Shown here: one piece after another, positions 1-12,383 of the stretch | How positions within the stretch are numbered: position 1 is the stretch's first letter | Layout of the letters: the number at the start of each line of letters is the position of its first letter | DNA from: Phocoena phocoena | Taxonomy: Eukaryota > Chordata > Mammalia > Artiodactyla > Phocoenidae | Assembly (NCBI RefSeq): GCF_963924675.1 | Contig: NC_089219.1 | Location: forward strand, 147,952,288 to 148,016,287 | Direction: 5' to 3' | Length of the DNA stretch: 64,000 nucleotides | Notes under the pieces: generated by a model | The model's database searches: none | Told to the model about the DNA's origin: nothing | What the model saw: the letters and a program-made list of their open reading frames with translations, nothing else | Position numbers and translations under genes: made by a program

Positions 1-917
1 TGGGGTGGCTTCTAGGCAGAGAGAGCATCTTCTGAATCTTATGTGATAATTCAGAGAAGTTAAAAAATTAAATTCATTCTCAATCCCGCATACAAATACA
101 CAAGCTGTTATAAATTTTGCTGATTTCCTTCAGGCCAAGTGCAGAGATCGTTTTCGTGAATTGTCGGCAAACTCTTCTGCTATTTCCCTCGGTATAAATT
201 TTCTGTCCCTGCCTTAACAGCGTCTGCTAAGGCTGTTTCATGGGAAACTTGTGGCTCTACAGCTCTTAATACTAGGCTCTGATAAAATTTATCTACTAGA
301 GACTTTTATCTTTTTTTTAAATTGACTTTTTGAATTCAACTTCCCAGGAAAGATGAGTTTAGAGGTTGCAGGGTCACTGTGAGACAGAGCAGGTACTGCA
401 TCTCCCATTGCACGTTCTGAGGGTGCTCAAACACAAGGTGGATTGCTCTTCCACAGCATCTTCGCTTGAACTTTTCACTGACATGCTCCTAGTCATATGA
501 CTTGCATTCAGTTGAGTAGCTTTTCACTACTTTTCTAAGTTCCATCTGGCTGCTAGGGTCAAATGAGATACTTTTGCCACCTAGAAAATTTAGTATATCA
601 AGATGATTCCTGTAGGATTTTGGAGTACCCTACTCTAGGTGATGCCCCTTCTCTTGAGAATCAGGAAATGACTCTTATCTGTCTACTTGCCCTCCTTCAC
701 TTACCCTGTCATTTATAACTTTGCAACCAAGTGATGAGTAAAGACAACGATCATAGAGCTCTCTCAGGTTAATATTGCTACAGCTACATTCCCACTTGGT
801 GCAATTTTAAGATTTGGACATTTGGAAATGTGAGGTCCTTTCCCAAATCTTTGGCTGACTCATTCTGTTATTCTCACCCCTTAAAAGGATGCAACCCATT
901 TCCAGAATCCTGATTTC

Positions 918-1132
918 CCTTTTTTTTTTTTCTTTTTTTTGCGATACGCGGGCCTCTCACTGTTGTGGCCTTTACCGTTGTGGAGCACAGGCTCCGGACG
1001 CGCAGGCTCAGCGGCCATGGCTCAGGGGCCCAGCCGCTCCGCGGCATGTGGGATCTTCCCGGACCGGGGCACGAACCTGTGTCTCCTGCATGGGCAGGCG
1101 GACTCTGAACCACTGTGCCATCAGGGGAGCCC
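918..1132 (-). mobile_element. CHR-2 type tRNA-derived SINE, copy 1 of a tandem pair
   Basis: A poly-T tract (918-940) is followed by the reverse complement of the cetacean CHR-2 SINE, so the element is on the minus strand with its tRNA-derived head at about 1132. Typical blocks seen are GGAGCACAGGCTCCGGACGC, CGCTCCGCGGCATGTGGGAT and a GGCAGGCGGACTCT block near the head. Confidence 0.9.
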
Positions 1133-1140
1133 CTCATGTC

Positions 1141-1327
1141 TTTTTTCGGTACGCGGGCTTCTCACTGCTGTGGCCTCTCCCGCTGCGGAGCACAGCCTCC
1201 GGACGCACAGGCTCAGCGGCCATGGCTCACGTGCCCAGCCGCTCCGCGGCATGTGGACCGGGGCACGAACCCGTGTCCCCCGCATCGGCAGGCGGACTCT
1301 CAACTACTGTGCCACCAGGGAAGCCCC
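1141..1327 (-). mobile_element. CHR-2 type tRNA-derived SINE, copy 2 of a tandem pair
   Basis: This is a second copy in the same orientation immediately after copy 1. The junction sequence CCTCATGT plus a T run occurs after both copies (about 1132 and 1329), which looks like a target-site duplication around copy 2. It lacks the block between CATGTG and GGACCGGGGC found in copy 1, a small internal deletion. Confidence 0.88.
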
Positions 1328-2190
1328 CCCTCATGTTTTTTTAAAGCTAATGTTGTGTGGCTTTATGTTATGGGCTACCTTGGATCCTTTATGGAAACAT
1401 GTGAACGTATATTAAAAATAAAAAAGTAAAATACATAGATATAACCAGACTCATACACAAAGGGTCAAAGAAACCTTAACCTCTGTGATTTCAGAGCTGT
1501 TGGGCAGAGGAAGAAGAATTGTTGAAGAATAGATGCTTAAAAGGTGAGGCTAGGAGGAAAAATCTGTAAACTTTGGAGTGAGCCAACTTTGACAATAGCT
1601 GGGATATAGGATGTGTTTTTCATTCTCTCTTTTAAAAGTTTTAACTGGATACTTTTGAATAAATAATACTCTTACATGGTTTAAAATTCATAATGGTACA
1701 AAAAGGAAATCAGCTGAAAGGTTTTCCTTCTAACTTGTCTGAACAGTTCCTTCCCTGGAGGAGACAGATCTTTCCAGGTTCTTGAGTATCCTTCCTGATG
1801 TTTCATGCATGTAAAAAAGTATGTGTTTGTTTTTAAAGGAATTTCTATACATTAACACTTATTCGAAGCTAATCAGTCAATTTAGTTGAGCTCATTTTAT
1901 GGAAGACAACCAGTTTCTGTTTAATCGCTGGGTTCAAATTTTGTAACAGGGAATCTCTCATTCATGCCTGTCCTAATTTAACCCCAGAGAGTACCCACGT
2001 GTCTGTTAATCATCAGCAAATGCATGTTTTCAGAATTATGAGTTTATGAGAGAACTAATAAGATTAGGAAGCAGAAGCAGGGGAACCTTATTTCTTTTGG
2101 TGTTTGTTGGGGGAATTACTGATGGGCTGCCACACTGAGTTGTGGTCCAGTGTTGGACCTTTTAGATTTGAGAGCTTCGGACCCAGGTGA

Positions 2191-5564
<3,374 letters not shown>

Positions 5565-5767
5565 TCATGAATGCCATCTTCCTTCTCTTTTTTACAATAT
5601 TGTACATATGGATATTTTTTATTAGATTTAACCAGCTTTTAAACCTTTCTTCTTTCTAACAATATTAGTACTCTCTGACTCTCCAAATATGCCTAGCTTT
5701 TAAAGTTGATTTAATTTATGGAAAAATCACCCTTCATACTTTCCCTTTCTTTTTTAAACCTCCCCAC

Positions 5768-5925
5768 GGTAGTGTAATGTAGTAGAAGGAGATTTGGCCT
5801 GGGAGTTTGGACACCAGGGTTCTAGCCGCAGCTTTGCGTCCAGTGGTGTGACCTTGAACCAAGTCATTTAGCCTCTGGGCTTCAGATTCATTACTGTAAA
5901 ATGAAGGAGTTGGAATGATGCCTGA
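5768..5925 (+). repeat. MIR SINE remnant
   Basis: The core GTGACCTTGAACCAAGTCAT is followed by CTCTGGGCTTCAG and TGTAAAATGA, the usual MIR order. It lies in the probable IRF6 3' UTR. Confidence 0.7.
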
Positions 5926-6349
5926 AATAATGCCAGCTTTAAAACTCTGACTCAGTGACTTCCTTCTACTTGTACAAGGCAAAACTGCCTGGAACAGAAC
6001 ATTTCTGCCTTGTTCTTGCACCACTTTTCTTTTTTTTTTTTTTTTTTTTTGCTTTCATTAAAGTTCCCTCAAGCACTGATTTGTCCAGGATTGATCTCCG
6101 TTTGACCTGTTCTGCTAGTATAGTAAGCTGGCTCCCCGATGGGGGAAGAGGGAGGGAGGGGCACTGGCTGGTTGCTTGGGAACCAAGCTAGATATCTAAA
6201 GAGAAGTAGGTGCCAAAGTCTGAAAGTCACCCAGCCTGTGGAGTAAAAACTCACAAACTGAGCTTCTAAGGGGAGGGCATTGATGTAGAGGCTTAGGGAT
6301 TCTGTAGAAGAATCGGCTGTCAGGTTTTCAACTTATCACCACTGAAATA

Positions 6350-7178
6350 CGGGCATACCTCGGAGATATTGCAGGGCTAGTCCCAAACCACTGCAATAAA
6401 GTGGATATTGCAATAAAGCAAGTCACAAATTTTTTGGTTTCCCAGTGCATATAAAAGTTATGTTTACATTATACTGTAGTCTTTTAAGTGTGCAATAGCA
6501 TTATGTCTAAAAGTACAAATGTGCATACCTTAATTAAAAATACTTGGGGACTTCCCTGGTGGTGCAGTGGTTAAGAATCTGCCTGCCGATGCAAGGGACA
6601 TGGGTTCGAGCCCTGGTCTGGGAAGATCCCACATGCCACGGAGCAACTAAGCCTGTGCGCCACAACTACTGAGCCTGCGCTCTAGAGCCCGCGAGCCACA
6701 ACTACTGAAGCCTGCACGCCTAGAGCCCGTGCTCCACAACAAGAGAAGCCACCGCAATGAGAAGCCCGTGCACTGTAATGAAGAGTAGCCCCCGCTCGCC
6801 GCAACTAGAGAAAGCCCGCGTGCAGCGACAAAGACCAAACGCAGCCAAAAATAAATAATAAATTAATTAAAAATAAATATACTTGATTGCTAAAAAATGG
6901 TAACCATCATCTGAGCCTTCAGCAAGTCATAATCTTTTTGCAATAGTTACATCAAAGATCACTGATCACAGATCACTGTAACAAACATAACAATAAAAAA
7001 GTTTAAGTATTGTGAGAACTACCAAAACATCACACACAGACATGAAGTGAAAAAATGCTATTGGAAAAATGGCGCCAATAGGCTTGCTTGACGCAGGGTT
7101 GCCACAGATCTTCAATTTGTAAAAAACACAGTATCTGCAAAGTGCCATAAAGCAAAACAATAAAATGAGGTATGTCTG
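6350..7178 (+). mobile_element. Tigger1-like DNA transposon, internally deleted, with a nested SINE
   Basis: Terminal sequences are GGGCATACCTCGG on the left and GAGGTATGTCTG on the right (inverted), flanked by TA target duplications at 6348-6349 and 7179-7180. Sub-terminal blocks match the Tigger1 ends as I remember them, but the transposase centre is absent, as in non-autonomous derivatives. A CHR-type SINE interrupts it at 6547-6878. Confidence 0.85.
6547..6878 (+). mobile_element. CHR-type tRNA-derived SINE, plus orientation
   Basis: It starts with GGGACTTCCCTGGTGGTGCA, contains an A/B-box-like tRNA head (GGGTTCGAGCCCTGG), and ends in an A-rich tail around 6845-6878. It is inserted in the Tigger element, with TACTTG on both sides as part of the target duplication. 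Its body is longer and more diverged than the CHR-2 copies, so it is an older subfamily. Confidence 0.85.
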
Positions 7179-7534
7179 TACCGCTGTGTGTGTGTGGTAG
7201 ACAACAGTATATAACTCAGTGATAACCTTTGGAGAGGACAGAGCTCTCTTGTTCTTTTTTCCCTTCTTTGAGGAAGACCTGAGAGTGAGCTGGGCATCCA
7301 GGACCAACTCCTGTGACCACAGAGGAGACAGGGACAGTTCCTCCTTGTATGGAGATGTTTACAGTCTTCCTGTCATTTGGATTTTTTGTGGATGGGGAAA
7401 ATGGGGTGTTGAATGTGTTAAGGTCAAGGTGAAGAAGGGCTGGGCAGTGCTTTTCTGGAAATGGCTCACCTAGGCACAAACCTGCTTGCCTCCCTCCCTG
7501 GTGGAGGTAGCTGGATGTGAACATTTAAGGTGAG

Positions 7535-7600
7535 GAGTGTAGATTAAGGTGTAGAACATTGCAGCTATGGCTACAATTAAGGTGTAGAACATTGCAGCTG
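7535..7600 (+). repeat. Short tandem duplication (about 33-36 bp, two copies)
   Basis: The block ATTAAGGTGTAGAACATTGC followed by AGCT and a TGGCT stretch occurs twice back to back, with few differences. It lies in the probable IRF6 3' UTR. Confidence 0.8.
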
Positions 7601-7960
7601 TGGCTGCCACAAACTGGTCTGATCTATTAACTTTTGCTCTGTCCCTGACCCTTTGACTCTGTTTTGTTTTTGTTTTGTTTTTTAGGATGAAATTATACAT
7701 AATTTAAACTCCAGGACCTAAATGGAAAACAAGATGCTTATCTCTGGTTGCAGGTTCCAAGCCTCCTGAATACTGATACCTATGTGTGCCATGCCATATT
7801 AAGAAAGTCCATGTCTGGTCTGCTACCCTTAAAGCAAGCCACCTCCTACTTGCTACTGTAGTTGAGCTAGCTGTAAAGTTGGGCTAGCTTTATTTCAAAA
7901 ACCCCTCAATCACAAGTGGCAATGGACTTATTTAGAAAGCTTAAGCTGTGGTTTTAGGGT

Positions 7961-8086
7961 CTCTAAGGGACCTAGTAGTACCTGTTGTTACTAAAGCATG
8001 ACCAAGAGAAATCTGGGTGTTCTCTCTAAGGGACCTAGTAGAATCTGCTGTTACTAAAGCATGACCAAGAGAAATCTGGGTGCTCA
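7961..8086 (+). repeat. 63-bp tandem duplication
   Basis: Two adjacent units (7961-8023 and 8024-8086) each begin CTCTAAGGGACCTAGTAG and contain ACTAAAGCATGACCAAGAGA. They differ at only a few positions, implying a fairly recent duplication in the probable IRF6 3' UTR. Confidence 0.92.
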
Positions 8087-9889
8087 GGTGCTCAGCTGTG
8101 AGCAGAAGTTGGGCTTCTAGAGACCAGGAAATGTGCAAGGTATAGGAACTTTATATTTTGGGGGCATTCTTTTGAGTGGGTGAAGTGAGGGATTTGGTCT
8201 TGATGTCTGGCTCCCTCTGTCTCTTATCTGCAAAGCTCAAAGTTAAAAAGAACCCACAGAAAATCCATTGGGAGGGCAACTGCTGGATCTGGGCTGGTCC
8301 CTTCCCCTTATTCTGTGAGATGCTAACAGCCAGGCTGTACACCTGGGTAGGGGCCCAGAAAATGTGAGCTGGCAAAGGGTGTAGAGAACAGTGCTCTTAA
8401 GTGCCAAGAAGGATTGAACTTTTAGTATGTGATTGTAATGAAAAGCTGATGAATATGTTAGAGGAATGGATGAGTGGTTTTATGTAGTCTTAACCCAGTA
8501 GTGTAGTTTCTTCCTTGTTCTTTATCCTTTTCAGAACACTGGGAGAGTGCACGCAGGGCTCTCCACTGATCTCCCTCAGTGCTCCTTCTGTGGTCCTGAT
8601 GCCAGGTGTCCTTTCTTGGAGACTCAGTCTGCTATCTCCTTTGGTGGCTACACCAATCATTCCCTTGGTGTTTTCTACTTCCTTGCCTTCACCTTGCTTA
8701 AGACTGGAAAGGGAGTTAGGTGGTGTCCCCAGCTTTTCATTTTCTCACTGTCCACCCCACTAAACTAGATTAGCTGTAGGTGTAAATCGGGAGGGCAGAT
8801 GTTGGGTCTGGACTGGTCCCTTGCCCACATAGTTAGGTCCCTGGCTATATGTTCCCATAGCACCCTATAGTTCCTCTTTCAGAATAATCAATTCCCTTGC
8901 AATTACTCAGTTTGTGTCCTGCACGACTACAGACTTGCTGGAGGTAGGGACTGTTTGTCTTGGACTTTGCTGTCAGCCCTTAGCACAATGTCTGGTACAT
9001 AGTATGTTCTCAAATATTTATGGTTAGAATAAATGCATTAACTCAATACGTCCTTCATTTCAGAAACTGATTGCTAACTACCATGGGAAAATAAAGTAAA
9101 TATGGGGATGGAAAAAAATCTAAAATTAGTTTCTGCTCTGCTTCTGGCTCCACGTTAGTGTGGGAGCCCCTACAAGCTGCACCTCCTTCCAGGCTGGCCC
9201 CACCTTTACTCTACAGTGGTCTCTTTTCACAGTCTGAAGATGCCACCAAGGTACAGCCAGGAGTGAAACTTCCAGTGTAGGTGACTGCAGTTCCCTTAGC
9301 CTCTGCCCTGCCCATGTATCAATAAATTTGGGCTATTTCTTCAGATACGAATTTTCTCAAGAAATTCTTTCCCTTCGTGGTATGGGTCATATCACTGGTA
9401 GTTAACCTTTCAGTGAAATAACTTTTTCTTCCTAATGACCTGAAAAGCTTCTGCACCTCTGCCTCTCATTTCTCATGTGAAGTCAGCAAACTGAATTCCT
9501 CAATTTGAGCTCCAAGAAGGTGGGGTTTTTGTCTGTTTTCTGCGCTGTAATACTTCCAGCGCCCAGAAGCATACCTAGCACACATTTGTTCGGGGTGAAT
9601 ACTCATGCACTTCACACCCTGCTTAGAGATGACAAACTTTGGCCAGGACACCTGTCCACCCACTTCTCGGAATTCAGCCTCTCAGGATTTAGGTAGGCCA
9701 AAGTAAAAAACAAAAAACTTTCCAGCACCCACAGGTGAGGATATTATGCAAAACACGTCGCTTGTCTTGAGATAAGTTTCGTTTGGAGGGGAAAGTACAT
9801 TTCTCCAGAGACAAATCAAAGCATGCTTTTGCGTCGAGTGCCCTGCTTCCGCCTTCCAGGTCAAACGGGACACCGGACTTAACACCACA

Positions 9890-10345
9890 GAAGGAGGGCA
9901 AGCGGCGGAGCCGAGGGAGGGCGGCGGCGGGCTATTAGCTTCACCCGCCTCTTTTCTTCCACTCCCGCCTCTTTCCATTCCTACGCAGACGGGTGGGGCC
10001 CACATCTGCGTAGGAATGGAAAGGGGCCGGAAGGGGCCGGGCCGCAGGCGCCCAGACTTCCGGCACTCAGCCGGGCTGCTCTGCGGGTAGTTCTAACGCG
10101 AGGTGCGCGAGCGGACTGGGTGACGTCAAGGAAGGCAGTGGGGCGGGGGACGTGTTGGGCATGCGCAATAGATCGACTTCGCCCACCCTGGCCCCAACGG
10201 CAGTAAAGGACCTGACCACGCTGGTGGGATTTCCAGTTTTGTGGCAGAGGGCGGGCGCCTTGCGGCTTTCTTGGCAGCGGGCAGGAAACTGGCAGGAGTT
10301 CCTGAGCCTGAACGTGCAGCGGAAGTAGAAGAACGTATGTATGTG
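9890..10345 (+). promoter_or_regulatory. CpG-island promoter, probably of C1orf74
   Basis: A GC- and CpG-rich block stands out from AT-rich flanks. It contains GGCGGCGGCGGGC, GC boxes (GGGCGGGG near 10141), an ETS-like ACTTCCGG at 10056-10063, a perfect CRE TGACGTCA at 10121-10128, an NRF1-like GCATGCGCA near 10160 and CGGAAGT at 10320-10326. No TATA box is evident. The island lies about 0.8-1.2 kb upstream of the C1orf74 coding exon, so a non-coding first exon here is likely. A possible donor GAG/GTGAGC lies at 10413, unproven. Confidence 0.75.
9971..10023 (+). repeat. Perfect 19-bp inverted repeat with 15-nt loop
   Basis: The left arm CTTTCCATTCCTACGCAGA (9971-9989) is exactly complementary to the right arm (10005-10023). 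The loop at 9990-10004 is GC-rich. It sits in the CpG island. Confidence 0.95.
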
Positions 10346-11064
10346 TGAGAGAGACCTCTGCCTCATTTAACAAATTACGATACTATGCTCAGGAAACGGT
10401 GTAGGGGTTGAGGTGAGCCCATCGTCCGAGGGTCCGTGGATGTCCACTCGTAGGGGAAGGCGGGACCAGCAGAAGTTAAAGTACAACCCTCTTGCAATTC
10501 TACCCGATTTCCTTTATTTACTTTTCTGTCTCAGGGTGAGATGGTTGGTAGTCCACATTCTGGTGTATATTAGTTTAATCAGATTGCTATTCTTACAACT
10601 ATTGGCGGGAAGCGAAGGGGGAGTTGGCAGTGAAAAGAATGCATTTGGAACCTAGAACTCCATCTCAGAGGGCAGTTTTAGGTGAAATGCTCAGAATTTT
10701 GCCAAAAACTCCCCTGCTTCCTTTCTGCCCCAAACTCCTTAACGTTTGAATCAGAGAAAATAAATTACAACAGGTAAAATTCAGCCAGAGAAAATATAAA
10801 TCTAGGCGTAGGCTAGAAAGACACATGAATTTGGGACTAATGGAGGCCAAGTCAACCAAAAAATCAGATAGCATTGTTGACCCCATCTTGTCTGGGCTGG
10901 GTTAGCATTCCAAAGCAGAGGGAGGGGAAAATGGCCTCTGGAAGATGCTGTAAGACTTAAGGGAAAGTTGTTGGCAGGTTTCCTGGTATGTCACTAGCTG
11001 GTGTTAATAATCCACTGCTACTGCTTTGATTTTAGGCCCTTCTTCAAGTGTCTGGAGCTCAGAG

Positions 11065-11094
11065 ATGCAACCCAGGGGAGGGAAATGTGACTAG
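11065..11094 (+). other. Short upstream ORF before C1orf74
   Basis: ATG at 11065 is followed by nine more codons ending in TAG at 11092-11094, just upstream of the main start. An ATG-TGA minimal frame lies at 11085-11090. These count only if the exon starts upstream, for example at the acceptor-like TTTTAG before about 11035, which is inferred. Confidence 0.5.
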
Positions 11095-11922
<828 letters not shown>

Positions 11923-12045
11923 CTTTAACTCTTTTCCTGTGTAGAAGGAGCTCGGTAAATGATCAGCTCTAGGTCAGAGATGGCACCTAGGAATCATCTC
12001 AAGTGCCAATTCCAAGCATCTCGGGGACCTAGGGAAGAATGCTGT

Positions 12046-12111
12046 AATAAATTTGCCATTTTTATGCTGAACTGGACTAGGGAGAGTAGACCAGGATGCT
12101 TCAGGAATAAA
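12046..12111 (+). terminator. C1orf74 poly(A) signals
   Basis: AATAAA occurs at 12046-12051 and 12106-12111, about 125-185 nt after the stop codon. Either could end the C1orf74 mRNA. Confidence 0.65.
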
Positions 12112-12147
12112 GAGTTCTTTGGAACAGAGGCCATCAGGTGAAGTTTG

Positions 12148-12153
12148 TTTATT
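12148..12153 (-). terminator. TRAF3IP3 poly(A) signal
   Basis: TTTATT on the plus strand is AATAAA on the minus strand, about 140 nt after the TRAF3IP3 terminal stop. It faces the C1orf74 signal at 12106-12111, so the two transcripts end almost at the same place. Confidence 0.6.
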
Positions 12154-12290
12154 TTTACAGCAGGTTAAAAAAATGGGAGTCAGAAATCTCAGTTGAGTTG
12201 GAAAAACCCACACATTAAAGTACCCAGACCTGAGTTTTTTACTGAATTTCTTGCTTCTGATTATCACCCAAGGCAGCTGTCACCAGTTAT

Positions 12291-12383
12291 TCAGAGCTTC
12301 AGGCTGTCCTTATTGGCCAGGAACACTGCCACTGCTATAGCAGTCAGTGCCGTCAGCATCAGAAGCCATCGGCCACGTTGCCT
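12291..12383 (-). pseudogene. TRAF3IP3: TRAF3IP3 last coding exon (membrane anchor) with damaged acceptor
   Basis: The frame RQRGRWLLMLTALTAIAVAV, then FLANKDSLKL and a TGA stop at 12293-12291, matches the C-terminal membrane anchor of human TRAF3IP3. Exon 14 ends in phase 0, so the acceptor AG should sit at 12385-12384; the bases read AA. The nearest AG, at 12383-12382, starts the exon two bases late and destroys the anchor frame. The transmembrane frame itself remains open. Confidence 0.8.

Larger units (their letters stand above)
5565..9345 (+). other. IRF6: Probable IRF6 3' untranslated region
   Basis: No coding exon follows the IRF6 stop until the CpG island near 9.9 kb. Human IRF6 has a long 3' UTR, so I infer it runs through this stretch. 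Candidate poly(A) signals AATAAA lie at 9028-9033 and 9321-9326; the latter is my preferred end. Inside are a MIR, a Tigger1-like element with a nested SINE, and two short tandem duplications (7535-7600 and 7961-8086). The end point is an inference. Confidence 0.45.

Noticed and set aside
889..1415. Overlapping plus-strand ORFs of 104-158 codons
   Set aside because: They lie inside two GC-rich CHR-2 SINEs. Similar peptides recur at every SINE copy in the window.
6547..6650. tRNA-like head with B-box-like GGTTCGAGCCC
   Set aside because: It is the tRNA-derived head of a SINE and not a functional tRNA gene.
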